Assembly: GCF_008152325.1 (NCBI RefSeq)
Contig: NZ_CP042243.1
Coordinates: 1,059,026 to 1,123,025 of the forward strand
Length of the DNA: 64,000 bases
Origin: Crassaminicella thermophila
GTDB lineage: Bacteria; Bacillota; Clostridia; Peptostreptococcales; Thermotaleaceae
Direction: 5' to 3'
The notes under the pieces were generated by a model. It ran no database searches. It saw only the letters and a program-made list of their open reading frames with translations, and had not been told where the DNA came from. How positions within the stretch are numbered: the stretch's first letter is position 1; each line of letters opens with the position of its first letter. Position numbers and translations under genes: made by a program. This document shows, piece after piece, positions 7,574 through 15,915 of the stretch.

Positions 7574-8505
7574 AAGTACCCTATGTTGCAAATTTAAATA
7601 AAATAATAATGAAAAAAGAGCATCCAGAACTAATTAGAATAGCAGAAGCACTCCATGAAAAGAAGATTGCACAAATTGCAGATATGATTACAGAAAAGAA
7701 AAAAAGAATTATCTTAATTGCAGGACCATCTTCATCAGGAAAAACGACTTTTGCTCAAAGGTTAGCTATACAACTAAAGGTAAATGGATTAAGGCCTGTA
7801 GCTTTATCTACGGATGATTATTTTGTGGATCGAAAATATACTCCAAGAGATGAAAATGGTGAGTATGATTTTGAAGCATTAGAAGCAGTAGATTTAGACT
7901 TATTCAATGAACATCTTGCAAAATTAATAAATGGAGAAAAAGTAGAGATTCCTACATTTAATTTTCATAAGGGTGTTAGAGAATATAGAGGAAAATTTAT
8001 GCAAATTGCAGATGATCAACCAATTATTATTGAAGGAATTCATGGATTAAATGATAGGCTAACAGCTGATATATCCCATGATAAAAAATTTAAGATATAT
8101 ATTAGTGCTCTTACGCAATTAAACATTGATAATCATAATAGAATTCCTACTACAGACACAAGACTTATTCGAAGGATTGTAAGGGATAGTAAGTTTAGAG
8201 GACATTCTCCATTGACAACGTTGAAGCTATGGAATTCAGTTAGAAGAGGAGAGAAAAAGAATATTTTTCCATTTCAGGAAGAGGCAGACGTTATGTTCAA
8301 TTCTGCATTAATATATGAGCTAGCTGTTCTAAAAAAATATGCAGAACCTTTACTAAAAGAAATATCAGACAAAGAAAAAGAATATACAGAGGCAAAAAGA
8401 TTACTTAAATTTCTTCATTATTTTTCTACTATTGAAGAAGATCACTTGATTCCACAGACTTCTATAATTAAAGAATTTATAGGAGGAAGTTGTTTTATAG
8501 ATTAA
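7570..8505 (+). CDS. Uridine kinase-like P-loop half of a split nucleoside kinase
   Basis: 311 residues. Walker A GPSSSGKTTFAQRL near residue 53, then STDDYFVDRKYTP with the substrate-proximal Asp residues, EIPTFNFHKGVREYRG and IIEGIHGLN; this is the arrangement of uridine kinase/phosphoribulokinase relatives. The first 50 residues (VPYVANLNKII ... ELIRIAEALHEKKIAQIAD) are the linker normally found inside the fused TGS-kinase protein. The start overlaps the upstream stop by 4 nt (ATGA), with GGGGA 6 nt before it, so coupled translation is possible. The exact nucleoside substrate is not known. Confidence 0.82.
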   Translation: MKVPYVANLNKIIMKKEHPELIRIAEALHEKKIAQIADMITEKKKRIILIAGPSSSGKTTFAQRLAIQLKVNGLRPVALSTDDYFVDRKYTPRDENGEYDFEALEAVDLDLFNEHLAKLINGEKVEIPTFNFHKGVREYRGKFMQIADDQPIIIEGIHGLNDRLTADISHDKKFKIYISALTQLNIDNHNRIPTTDTRLIRRIVRDSKFRGHSPLTTLKLWNSVRRGEKKNIFPFQEEADVMFNSALIYELAVLKKYAEPLLKEISDKEKEYTEAKRLLKFLHYFSTIEEDHLIPQTSIIKEFIGGSCFID

Positions 8506-8532
8506 TCCATTACATTATTGTAATGGATTTTT
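8504..8532 (+). terminator. Rho-independent terminator after nucleoside kinase
   Basis: AATCCATTACA (8504-8514) pairs perfectly with TGTAATGGATT (8519-8529) around a TTAT loop, then T's. The left arm starts inside the TAA stop. Confidence 0.92.
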
Positions 8533-8686
8533 CTACAGTAATGATAATTTCCCTCCTGCTAACAAAGAATTCCATGCTATATTATAATATGTGTATGAGA
8601 AAAAATATGTTCATAAAAGAATCGATGCATTGGTTTATCGTATTGATTCTAGGGTATAGTATATTATTGAAAAAGGAAGTGTTGAT

Positions 8687-9154
8687 GTGTTTGTTATTGT
8701 AATAATTTTTATGATTATAGGGTTAATAGGTGTTTTTATACCAGGATTACCAGGAAATGGATTGATATTTTTGTCAACTCTTGGATATGGGCTGCTAACA
8801 AAATTTGAGAAAATAAGTATGTCAATGATTATTTTTTTTGGTATTCTTACAATGTTAGCTTTTTTATTTGATTATGCAGCAAGTATTTTAGGTGCAAAAA
8901 AATTTGGAGCTACAAAAGCAGGAATCATAGGAGGTGTTTTAGGAGGACTTAGTGGTATATTGGTATTTAGTCTACCAGGATTATTAATAGGACAATTTCT
9001 TGGGACATTGATTGGAGAGTTATATTATGGAAAAGCGTTAAATGTATCAATAAAATCTGGCTTTGGAACGATTATTGGATATGTTTTAGGCGTTATTGTG
9101 AATACAACAATTGGACTTACAATAATCGGATTATTTATATTGAAAGTAAAATAA
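8687..9154 (+). CDS. DUF456 family membrane protein
   Basis: 155 residues, highly hydrophobic, with about four to five transmembrane segments. GLIGVFIPGLPGNGLIFLST near the N terminus and FDYAASILGAKKFGATKAGIIGGVLGG in the middle, followed by Gly-rich LLIGQFLGTLIGELYYG, are the signature of the DUF456 family. Function is unknown. GTG 8687 is taken as the start (AAGGAAGT upstream; no in-frame ATG near). The ATG two bases earlier is in another frame. Confidence 0.85.
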   Translation: MFVIVIIFMIIGLIGVFIPGLPGNGLIFLSTLGYGLLTKFEKISMSMIIFFGILTMLAFLFDYAASILGAKKFGATKAGIIGGVLGGLSGILVFSLPGLLIGQFLGTLIGELYYGKALNVSIKSGFGTIIGYVLGVIVNTTIGLTIIGLFILKVK

Positions 9155-9169
9155 AATGGAGTGATTATG

Positions 9170-9994
9170 ATGTTAAATATAGGTTCACATTTAAGTGTTT
9201 CTAAGGGATATGAAAATATGGGAAAGGTAGCCCTAAAAATGGGTGCAAATACCTTTCAATTTTTTACAAGAAATCCTAGGGGAGGTAGTGCGAAAGAATT
9301 AGATCTTGAAGATATAAAAAAGTTAAAGAAATTAATGGAAGAAAATAACTTCGCACCAATTTTGGCTCATGCACCCTATACATTAAATATGGCTTCATAC
9401 AAAGAAGATACTTGGAACTTTGCAAAGAGAGCTTTTGCTGATGATTTAAAAAGGCTAGAGATTATTCCTTGTTCGTTATACAATTTTCATCCAGGAAATC
9501 ATACAGGAAAAGGTGTAGAATATGGAATTGAGAGAATAGCAACGGTATTAAATGAAATTATGACAGGAAATGAAAGTACTATGGTTTTATTAGAAACCAT
9601 GTCGGGAAAAGGGACAGAAATAGGGGCTACTTTCGAGGAACTTAGAATGATTATAGATAAGGTAAAATATAGTGAATTGATAGGTATAACATTAGATACA
9701 TGTCATGTTTTTAGTGCTGGATATGATATTGTAAATAATCTAGATGGAGTATTAGAAGAATTTGATAAGATATTAGGACTAGATAGATTAAAAGCGATTC
9801 ATTTGAATGACAGTATGACTGAATTAGGAAGTCGTAAAGATAGGCATGCAGGAATAGGTGAAGGGAAAATAGGGCTTGAAGCTATTATAAATATTATTCA
9901 TCATCCTGTATTAAAAGATTTACCATTTTTCTTGGAAACTCCTTATGATGTAGAAGGACATCAAAGAGAAATTGAATTGTTAAAAATGTATTAA
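9170..9994 (+). CDS. nfo: Endonuclease IV (AP endonuclease)
   Basis: Cleaves DNA 5' to abasic sites in base excision repair; a TIM barrel with three zinc ions. About 274 residues, the standard length. Motifs: [56 protein letters not shown] (Glu ligand), [13 protein letters not shown] (Asp and His ligands), [30 protein letters not shown]. Among GTG 9161, ATG 9167 and ATG 9170, the last is 8 nt from GGAG and gives [14 protein letters not shown] terminator follows. Confidence 0.97.
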   Translation: MLNIGSHLSVSKGYENMGKVALKMGANTFQFFTRNPRGGSAKELDLEDIKKLKKLMEENNFAPILAHAPYTLNMASYKEDTWNFAKRAFADDLKRLEIIPCSLYNFHPGNHTGKGVEYGIERIATVLNEIMTGNESTMVLLETMSGKGTEIGATFEELRMIIDKVKYSELIGITLDTCHVFSAGYDIVNNLDGVLEEFDKILGLDRLKAIHLNDSMTELGSRKDRHAGIGEGKIGLEAIINIIHHPVLKDLPFFLETPYDVEGHQREIELLKMY

Positions 9995-10007
9995 ATATTA
10001 TGGAGAG

Positions 10008-10037
10008 AAAACAGGAGAATAAGCTCCTGTTTTTTTG
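10008..10037 (+). terminator. Rho-independent terminator after nfo
   Basis: AAACAGGAG (10008-10016) pairs with CTCCTGTTT (10024-10032), loop AATAAG, followed by seven T's. Confidence 0.92.
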
Positions 10038-10052
10038 ATTTGATAAACAATA

Positions 10053-10081
10053 TTGACTTATCTGAATTTTTGTTCTATAAT
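10053..10081 (+). promoter_or_regulatory. Strong sigma-A promoter of TetR gene
   Basis: TTGACT (10053-10058), exactly 17 nt, TATAAT (10076-10081). Only one mismatch to consensus. The expected transcription start, about 10088, falls inside the palindrome that follows. Confidence 0.8.
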
Positions 10082-10085
10082 AAAA

Positions 10086-10103
10086 CTACCGAACGACAGG
10101 TAG
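10086..10103. promoter_or_regulatory. Probable TetR operator (auto-regulation)
   Basis: CTACC (10086-10090) and GGTAG (10099-10103) form an inverted repeat around eight bases with CG at the centre. It lies immediately after the -10 box and covers the predicted start point. Such placement is typical of autorepression by the TetR protein encoded 15 nt downstream. That the repressor binds here is inferred. Confidence 0.6.
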
Positions 10104-10117
10104 GCGAGGAGGATATT

Positions 10118-10702
10118 GTGAGTGTAGATAAAATTAAATCTGTTGCATTAAATTTGTTTGCTGTTCATGGCTATGAAGGAACTTCTCTATCTTATATTGC
10201 AGAAGGAGTAGGGATTAAAAAAGCTTCAATATATCATTATTTTAAATCTAAAGAGGATTTATTCTTAAGTATTTTTGATGATATTTTAAATGCTGAGATT
10301 CAACATATAAAAACAATTGCTGTAGAGATTGAATTTTATACTGTTGAAGAAAAATTGTATAGAATTTTTAAATATTACTATGAAAAAAATCAGACAAATA
10401 AAGCAGAAACAAACTTTTGGAAGAGAGCCATGTTATTTTCACCACCATCTTTATCAGAAAAGATTAAGAAAAAATTTACTACATATGAAAAGGCTTCTGA
10501 TGAAATGCTTTCAGCTATTTTTTATGAAGGAATGAAAAGAGGCGTAATCAAATCAAATAATATAAAGAATTTATTAGCTGCTTTTTATTGTTTAATAGAT
10601 GGTTTGTTTGTAGAAATTCAATATTATGGAGAAAAAGAATACAAACCAAGAATAGATAGCATTTGGAACGTGTTTTGGACAGGGATTATAAATATTGATT
10701 AA
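10118..10702 (+). CDS. TetR/AcrR family regulator
   Basis: 194 residues from GTG 10118 (GAGGAGG 5 nt before). The N-terminal helix-turn-helix (about residues 5-50) reads VALNLFAVHGYEGTSLSYIA, GVGIKKASIYHYFKSKEDLF, the classic TetR form. The C-terminal ligand domain is helical and unassigned. An operator-like inverted repeat overlaps its own promoter, so it is probably self-regulating. The next gene, arginase, follows after 54 nt in the same direction without an obvious terminator, so it could be cotranscribed or be a target. No efflux gene is adjacent to give a hint of the ligand. Confidence 0.92.
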   Translation: MSVDKIKSVALNLFAVHGYEGTSLSYIAEGVGIKKASIYHYFKSKEDLFLSIFDDILNAEIQHIKTIAVEIEFYTVEEKLYRIFKYYYEKNQTNKAETNFWKRAMLFSPPSLSEKIKKKFTTYEKASDEMLSAIFYEGMKRGVIKSNNIKNLLAAFYCLIDGLFVEIQYYGEKEYKPRIDSIWNVFWTGIINID

Positions 10703-10756
10703 GGAGAATTATTAAGTATATAAAAGATTTAAAAATATTTTGGGGAAGGTGTGTAT

Positions 10757-11653
10757 ATGGATATTAATTTGATTGGTATTCCTATTTTTTATGGTGCTGA
10801 TAAAAGAGGACCTGAATATGCTCCATCAAAACTTAGGGATAAAGATATCGTATCCGTTTTAAGCAAACACAATCATAGAGTTTATGATTTTGGAAATCTT
10901 CATGTTCCAGAAATAAAAGAATATAATAAATTCTATTCCCACCATAATTTAAAATATTTAAAAGCTATAGTAGAAGTAAATACAAATCTAGCTCATGTTG
11001 TATATTCATCTTTAAAAGCCAATAGTTTTCCACTTGTTATTGGAGGAGATCATTCGATTGGTTTAGGCAGTATTTCAGGAGTTAGTAAAGCATACAAAAA
11101 TATTGCTGTTATATGGATGGATGCCCATGGAGATATTAATACCCAAGATACCAGTGAAAGTGGAAATATTCATGGTATGTCTTTAGCAAATGCTATGGGA
11201 TTAGGGTATGAAGATTTGACGAACGTTTATTGTGAAAGAAAAAAAATTGCCCCTGAGAATGTTTTTATATTAGGTGCTAGAGATTTAGATGATGGAGAGA
11301 AAATATTGATCCAAGAAAAAAATCTTAATGTATATACGATAGAAAAAATTAGAGATAAGGGCATAGAGAAAGTGGTTAATGAAATTACACAAAAGCTGAA
11401 AAATAGAAATATTGAGGCTATACATCTAAGCTTTGATGTTGATTTTATTGATGCAAAATATGTACCTGGTACGGGTACACCAGTAGGGCAAGGAATGAAT
11501 GTTGAAGAAACGAAAAAACTTTTAAAAAGTTTAGCGGAAACAAAATTGATAAAATCTATGGATTTTGTAGAGTTAAATACATTATTGGATAAAGAGGATA
11601 TTACTGCTGATTTAGCAATTGACTTATTAGATTGGACTTTCAAATATATATAA
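10757..11653 (+). CDS. rocF: Arginase
   Basis: Mn-dependent hydrolysis of arginine to ornithine and urea. About 298 residues, ureohydrolase fold. Metal-binding motifs: GGDHSIGLG (His), WMDAHGDINTQDTSESGNIHGM (Asp-x-His-x-Asp cluster and the arginase-type NT--TS-SGN-HGM substrate loop), SFDVDFID (Asp-x-Asp). The substrate loop is closer to Bacillus RocF than to agmatinase. ATG 10757 is chosen over GTG 10751 because GGGGAAGG lies about 7 nt upstream. No ornithine-pathway genes or sigma54 site are next to it, unlike the Bacillus roc system. Confidence 0.93.
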   Translation: MDINLIGIPIFYGADKRGPEYAPSKLRDKDIVSVLSKHNHRVYDFGNLHVPEIKEYNKFYSHHNLKYLKAIVEVNTNLAHVVYSSLKANSFPLVIGGDHSIGLGSISGVSKAYKNIAVIWMDAHGDINTQDTSESGNIHGMSLANAMGLGYEDLTNVYCERKKIAPENVFILGARDLDDGEKILIQEKNLNVYTIEKIRDKGIEKVVNEITQKLKNRNIEAIHLSFDVDFIDAKYVPGTGTPVGQGMNVEETKKLLKSLAETKLIKSMDFVELNTLLDKEDITADLAIDLLDWTFKYI

Positions 11654-11696
11654 AAAATTTTGAAGTCATTGGAAAGAATTAAATTTCATATAAATA

Positions 11697-11725
11697 TTGA
11701 ATAAAAAGCTAATAGATAGTATACT
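11697..11725 (+). promoter_or_regulatory. Sigma-A promoter of AAA_28 ATPase gene
   Basis: TTGAAT (11697-11702), 17-nt spacer, TATACT (11720-11725), 42 nt before the ATG at 11768. Confidence 0.65.
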
Positions 11726-11767
11726 ATTTAAGTTGATAATAATATTATATGAGATGGAGTTGTACAA

Positions 11768-12331
11768 ATGGCTAAGAGAATTGCAGTTTTAGGTGGACCA
11801 AGATCTGGAAAAACTACTTTAATTCAGCAATTATATGTTGATATGAAAATTATGGGATATAATGTTGGATATGCATTTGAATATTCAACAGATTATTTAA
11901 GAGAAAAGGGCATGATTGAATCCATTGCTGAGCAATATGGCATTTATCTAGGACAAAAAAGATTAGAAGATAGCTTATCTGAGTATGAGTATGCTTTAAC
12001 AGATTATACTACGTTTGTGCCATATATTTATGGAAGATTTATGCTTGGTATGAAGAAAAGAACAAAAAAAGAAATTGAAATTTTAAAGGATTTATATATT
12101 TTAGCTCTAGAAGATATTCCTAAATATGATCATATTATTTATTTGCCTAGAGAGTTTGGATACGAACAGGATGGTATAAGATGGCAAGATGAAGAGCTAG
12201 CAAAGCAAGTAGATGAAGCTATTCTTATGTTTTTAAAATCTGAAAACATTCCTTATGTTGAAATTACTGGAACTACAAAAGAAAGAGCAAAAAAAGTATT
12301 GGAATTATTAGAAATTGATCAAGCTAAGTAA
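11768..12331 (+). CDS. P-loop ATPase of AAA_28 (NadR/Ttd14-like) type
   Basis: 187 residues. Walker A GGPRSGKTTLIQQL starts at residue 9. The rest (GYAFEYSTDYLREKG, YDHIIYLPREFGYEQDGIRWQDEE, IPYVEITGTTKERAKKVLELL) follows the pattern of the AAA_28 family, small kinase-like P-loop proteins related to the nicotinamide riboside kinase domain of NadR. Reaction and substrate are not known. It has its own promoter and a long stem-loop behind it, so it seems to be transcribed alone. GATGGAG precedes the ATG. Confidence 0.78.
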   Translation: MAKRIAVLGGPRSGKTTLIQQLYVDMKIMGYNVGYAFEYSTDYLREKGMIESIAEQYGIYLGQKRLEDSLSEYEYALTDYTTFVPYIYGRFMLGMKKRTKKEIEILKDLYILALEDIPKYDHIIYLPREFGYEQDGIRWQDEELAKQVDEAILMFLKSENIPYVEITGTTKERAKKVLELLEIDQAK

Positions 12332-12335
12332 TCAG

Positions 12336-12378
12336 ATAAATATTCCCACTTAACTTATTGTTGAGTGGGAATATTTAT
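12336..12378 (+). terminator. Long stem-loop after the ATPase gene
   Basis: About 16-18 bp stem (12336-12353 with 12361-12378), loop CTTATTG, starting 5 nt after the stop. No T-run follows, so it may stabilise the 3' end or terminate only partially. Confidence 0.55.
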
Positions 12379-12436
12379 AGAAATGATATGCTGATAAAGA
12401 AAATCTATGCTATAATCATTATAAAAATATATGTCA

Positions 12437-12474
12437 AAAAGATCTTTTCTAGAAAATGAAGAGATCTTTTCTTT
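12437..12474 (+). terminator. Leader hairpin upstream of AraC gene
   Basis: AAAAGATCTTTTC (12437-12449) pairs with GAAGAGATCTTTT (12458-12470), one G-T wobble, then CTTTT. It lies between a TATAAT box (12411-12416) and the AraC start (12508), where it could act as an attenuator or end leftover transcripts. This role is inferred from structure only. Confidence 0.4.
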
Positions 12475-12507
12475 TACAATGCTTTGTAATTCTTAAAGGA
12501 GGAATTT

Positions 12508-13395
12508 ATGAATAAAAACAGTTTGTTCAATCCATATTGGAGAGAGGGGCAATATCAGTTAAAAATACAAGCTTATTATTATCAGGAATTTAAAAATTAT
12601 ATTACGCCTAATAATCATAGGCATTGTAGGGCAGAAATTATGTATATAGTTAAAGGAGACTGTGAAGTATTGATAGGTAGTACTTCTGTTCCAATGAAAA
12701 AAGGAGATTTTATTTTAATCGATACGGATATTTTTCATCGTTTAAAAGTAAATGAGGAAGGATGCAGAATTTTAAATATTGAGTTTTTCTTTCACAAAAA
12801 ATTTTGTCCTTTCTTTACAATTGATCAATTGATTATGTACATGCCAAATTTAAAAAAATTTTTTTCTATTCAAGCACCTTATATATTGTTAAAGGATCCA
12901 GAAGAAAGGCTAGGGAGATTAATTAGATCATTGATTGGTCAATTAGATAACTTAGAAATAGGAAATGATTTTACACGGCAGATGCTTATTGGAGAGATAT
13001 TGATGACGATTTCAAATATTTATAATCAAGCAAAGAAGGTGGAAAAAGATCCCAAAAGTCAGTATGTAGCCCAGGCGATAGAATATATTCATCAATATTA
13101 TGATTATAATTTAACAGTTGCTGATATTGCAAAGCAAGTGAATTTACATGAAAGATATTTACAACATTTATTTAAGAAAAAAACAGGATATACAGTAAAT
13201 GCTTATTTGACAAAAACACGATTAAAAAAAGCAAAGCAATTGTTAGCGTGTACAAATATAGAAATTTCCAAAATCTGTGATTATATTGGAGTAAATAGTC
13301 AACAATATTTTTCGTATTTATTCAAAAAACATGTAGGAGTATCTCCACAAAATTATAGAAAAGAAAAAATGCAGTTAGGAATAAAAGGGACTTAA
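12508..13395 (+). CDS. AraC family regulator with cupin sensor
   Basis: 295 residues. N-terminal cupin-type half (about residues 25-110): NNHRHCRAEIMYIVKGDCEVLIG, MKKGDFILIDTDIFHRL. C-terminal AraC DNA-binding half (about 190-290) with two helix-turn-helix motifs: YDYNLTVADIAKQVNLHERY LQ and the signature region ICDYIGVNSQQYFSYLFKKHVGVSPQNYRK. AGGAGG lies before ATG 12508. It sits directly upstream of a sugar isomerase-like gene and a sugar-binding lipoprotein, so it probably controls them in response to a sugar ligand. A terminator separates it from them. Confidence 0.92.
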   Translation: MNKNSLFNPYWREGQYQLKIQAYYYQEFKNYITPNNHRHCRAEIMYIVKGDCEVLIGSTSVPMKKGDFILIDTDIFHRLKVNEEGCRILNIEFFFHKKFCPFFTIDQLIMYMPNLKKFFSIQAPYILLKDPEERLGRLIRSLIGQLDNLEIGNDFTRQMLIGEILMTISNIYNQAKKVEKDPKSQYVAQAIEYIHQYYDYNLTVADIAKQVNLHERYLQHLFKKKTGYTVNAYLTKTRLKKAKQLLACTNIEISKICDYIGVNSQQYFSYLFKKHVGVSPQNYRKEKMQLGIKGT

Positions 13396-13439
13396 GAAAA
13401 TGGATAAAAGTTACATCCGTATTTCTTAAGTTTTTTTTT
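13390..13439 (+). terminator. Rho-independent terminator after AraC gene
   Basis: ACTTAAGAAA (13390-13399) pairs with TTTCTTAAGT (13422-13431). The stem continues inward as TGGAT/ATCC. Nine or more T's follow. The left arm contains the AraC stop codon. Confidence 0.9.
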
Positions 13440-13557
13440 AAAATAAAACCTTATTTTGAAAGAAATAAATGTAAGAATTTACTATAATAATATATATAAT
13501 ATTTAGAAAATTTAGAAATAAAAGCTTAGCAAAGTGATAAAAGGAGGCGGTGTTTAC

Positions 13558-14391
13558 ATGAAAATTTGTTTTAATCAAGCAACAACGATGAAATATTCTA
13601 CGTTAGAAAAAGATTTAGAACTTTGTGAAAAATACGGTTACGATTTGATTGAAATCCGTATAGACAAATTAAAGGACTATCTGCAGAGAAATACAGTAGA
13701 AGATTTGGTTGAATTTTTTCATAATAGTCATATTAAAGCTTTTGCATTTAATGCTTTAGAGTTTATCAGTTTTAGAACAGAAGAAGATTTTAAGGGAATA
13801 TTAAAAGACTTCAAACTTATTTGTGATGTGGGTGAAAAAATAGGCTGTAGGCAAGTAGTAGTAGTGCCTAGTTTTGATGTAGGTGATTATACAGTAGAAG
13901 AAATAAAAAAAGAAACAGTTGGGAAGTTAAATATTTTAGCAGACATTGCTGAAAAAAGAAATTTTAAATTAGCTTTTGAGTTTGTTGGCTATCCAAACTG
14001 CTCAGTAAATAGATTTGAACAAGCTTATGATATTGTAAAAACTGTAAATAAAGAGCATGTTGGTATTGTATTAGATTGCTTTCATTTTCATGCGATGCTT
14101 TCTCAATTAGTAGATTTAAAAGCAATAGATGTAAATAAATTGTTTATTTTCCATATTGATGATGCAGAAAACCTACCTTTTGGTGTGTTACGTGATAAGC
14201 ATCGTTTATGGCCAGGAGATGGAGCTATTGATCTTGATGGTATATTAAAAACTTTAAAAGATATAGGATATGATGGAATGGTTTCTATAGAATTGTTTAG
14301 ACCAGAATACTGGGACTGGGATATAGAAGAGGCTATTAAAGTAGGAAAAGAAAAAACAATAGAAATTGTGTCAAAATACTTTGATCTATAA
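13558..14391 (+). CDS. Sugar phosphate isomerase/epimerase (AP endonuclease 2 fold)
   Basis: 277 residues from ATG 13558 (AAGGAGG 10 nt upstream). TIM-barrel metal enzyme of the IolE/IolI/xylose isomerase-like family. Recognisable metal-ligand strands: LAFEFVGYPNCSVN (Glu), VGIVLDCFHFHAM (Asp, His), LFIFHIDDAENLP (His/Asp), HRLWPGDGAIDLDGIL and MVSIELFRPEYW (Glu). The family acts on sugar or inositol derivatives; the actual substrate cannot be read off. Its neighbours, an AraC regulator upstream and a sugar-binding lipoprotein downstream, suggest uptake and catabolism of a carbohydrate or polyol. Confidence 0.85.
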   Translation: MKICFNQATTMKYSTLEKDLELCEKYGYDLIEIRIDKLKDYLQRNTVEDLVEFFHNSHIKAFAFNALEFISFRTEEDFKGILKDFKLICDVGEKIGCRQVVVVPSFDVGDYTVEEIKKETVGKLNILADIAEKRNFKLAFEFVGYPNCSVNRFEQAYDIVKTVNKEHVGIVLDCFHFHAMLSQLVDLKAIDVNKLFIFHIDDAENLPFGVLRDKHRLWPGDGAIDLDGILKTLKDIGYDGMVSIELFRPEYWDWDIEEAIKVGKEKTIEIVSKYFDL

Positions 14392-14451
14392 ATTGGTTTT
14401 GCAGATTAGAAAAATGTTTTGTTTAAAAAATTAAAATTCTAGGGGGATTTT

Positions 14452-15417
14452 ATGAAAAAATTAAATATATGGCTAGTCATTTGTTTATTATTGATAGCTA
14501 TATTGGCTGGATGTTCTTCTGCAGAAAATAATAAAAATTCTAAGGAGGTTAAAAAGGAAGAACATGCTATAAAAATAGGTGTTTCTATTTCAGACTTTGA
14601 TGATGTTTGGCTTATGTATATGAAGGATGCAATGGAATCTTATGGGAAAACTTTAGGAGGAAAAGTTGAAGTGGTTTTTGTGGATGGGAAAGATGATGCA
14701 AACAAGCAGTTAGCGCAAGTAGAAAACTTTATTGCACAAGAGTTTGATGTTATTGTTGTGAATCCAGTAAATACTCAAGCAACACAGCCAATGACAGATG
14801 CTGCTTTACAAGCTGGAGTGAAATTAGTATATGTAAATAGGCTACCAGATTATTTACCAGAAGGAGTTACTTTTGTAGGATCTGATTCTGTTATAGCAGG
14901 AAATCTTCAAATGGAGTATCTAGCTGAAAAATTAAATGGAAAAGGAAATGTTGTAATTATGCAAGGATCTTTTGATAGTGAAGCAACTTATAATCGTACA
15001 GATGGCGTTAAGATGATTGCAGATAAATATCCCAATATACATATCATAAAAGTAGATACAGCTAATTTTTCAAGAGAAGAAGGGATGATGCTTATGGAGA
15101 ATTGGCTTTCTACAGGCGATCAAATAGATGCAGTTGCAGCGAATAATGATGAAATGGCTATTGGTGCAATTCAAGCGATTGAGGCTGCTGGTAAACTAGG
15201 AGAAATTCTAGTGGGAGGGATAGATGCTACACCAGAAGCACTTTCAGAAATGGAAAAAGGAAGACTTGCTTGTACTATATTTCAAGATGCAACGGGACAA
15301 GGAGAAGGAGCAATTAAAGCAGCATATAATTTAGCTATAGGAAAAAACGTTGAACAGAAAGTTTGGATACCTTTTCAGCTTGTAACGCCTGAAAATATAG
15401 ATAAATTTAAGAAATAA
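14452..15417 (+). CDS. Sugar ABC transporter substrate-binding lipoprotein
   Basis: 321 residues. Lipoprotein signal peptide with lipobox LAGC (Cys about 21), followed by a Ser/Asn/Lys-rich linker and a two-lobed type I periplasmic-binding fold of the RbsB family (IKIGVSISDFDDVWLMYMKD, FDVIVVNPVNTQATQPM, GVKLVYVNRLP, AIGAIQAIEAAGKLGEILVGG, GRLACTIFQDATGQGEGA). It would sit on the outer face of the membrane and deliver a sugar to a permease. No permease or ATPase gene follows; instead there is a broken terminator and an IS end. It must borrow a transporter encoded elsewhere or serve as a sensor. GGGGG precedes the ATG. Confidence 0.92.
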   Translation: MKKLNIWLVICLLLIAILAGCSSAENNKNSKEVKKEEHAIKIGVSISDFDDVWLMYMKDAMESYGKTLGGKVEVVFVDGKDDANKQLAQVENFIAQEFDVIVVNPVNTQATQPMTDAALQAGVKLVYVNRLPDYLPEGVTFVGSDSVIAGNLQMEYLAEKLNGKGNVVIMQGSFDSEATYNRTDGVKMIADKYPNIHIIKVDTANFSREEGMMLMENWLSTGDQIDAVAANNDEMAIGAIQAIEAAGKLGEILVGGIDATPEALSEMEKGRLACTIFQDATGQGEGAIKAAYNLAIGKNVEQKVWIPFQLVTPENIDKFKK

Positions 15418-15450
15418 TTATAAAGTAATATAGCAATATATTCTTCCCGT

Positions 15451-15473
15451 AAAAAATAAACAGTATAATCGTC
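15451..15473. repeat. Left arm of a terminator split by insertion
   Basis: These 23 bases are the reverse complement of 18295-18317 with one mismatch that would be a G-U pair. Together with TAATTA (15474-15479) as loop they rebuild a long stem with T-rich ends, fitting a bidirectional terminator between the sugar-binding protein gene and the convergent RusA gene. The two arms are now 2.8 kb apart. Confidence 0.8.
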
Positions 15474-15547
15474 TAATTAGATGATATGCTCCCTTTATGG
15501 TAGACAGTTAAAATAATGAAACTGTCGCCATGGGGGGAGTATTTTTT

Positions 15548-15685
15548 ATGGGAAGAAAAAGTAAATTTTCATATGCGGTAAAAATTTCAGCTGTTGAGGA
15601 TTATCTTTCCGCTGAACGCAGCATGACTCAAATCGTTAACGAATTAGAGATTGTAAAAAGTATGGGTTCTAAATTATCAGGCTAA
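15548..15685 (+). pseudogene. IS3-family transposase orfA remnant
   Basis: Opens with MGRKSKFSYAVKISAVEDYL then SAERSMTQIVNELEI, the standard helix-turn-helix start of IS150-type OrfA. After VK it jumps to SMGSKLSG and a stop, as if the middle of the domain (normally about 20 residues before the SMGS motif) were deleted. 45 residues compared with about 100 or more for a whole OrfA. A GGGGGGAG ribosome site precedes it. Non-functional. Confidence 0.8.
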
Positions 15686-15915
15686 TAGCCCAGAAAGCTT
15701 AATGGAGTGCCCTAAGAATAGATTTTACTCTTAATTCTAATTCTGTAATCTTTAATCTCTTATTAGTCAAACTTGTAAACTGGTGTTAAAAGAATTTATT
15801 GAATATATAAACATTAGAGGAATTATTTGGGAAATGTCGAATATACTATTTTGGAATAAATTTCTATATTTGAGCATCATAGGTATAAAGCAGAAGGGAG
15901 GCGATTATAGAAAGA

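Noticed and set aside
8490-8702. 70-codon frame after the nucleoside kinase
   Set aside because: It runs through a clear terminator hairpin, has no ribosome site and overlaps two genes; composition is that of AT-rich non-coding DNA.
10703-10756. Sigma54 promoter before arginase, as in Bacillus roc genes
   Set aside because: No GG-N10-GC arrangement in this gap.
11227-11643. 138-codon antisense frame inside arginase
   Set aside because: Shadow of rocF; Ser/Phe-rich composition typical of reversed AT-rich genes.
12336-12378. Long stem as an IS end or attachment site
   Set aside because: It lies directly behind a stop codon, has a 7-nt loop and no matching partner elsewhere, so it is a 3'-end hairpin.
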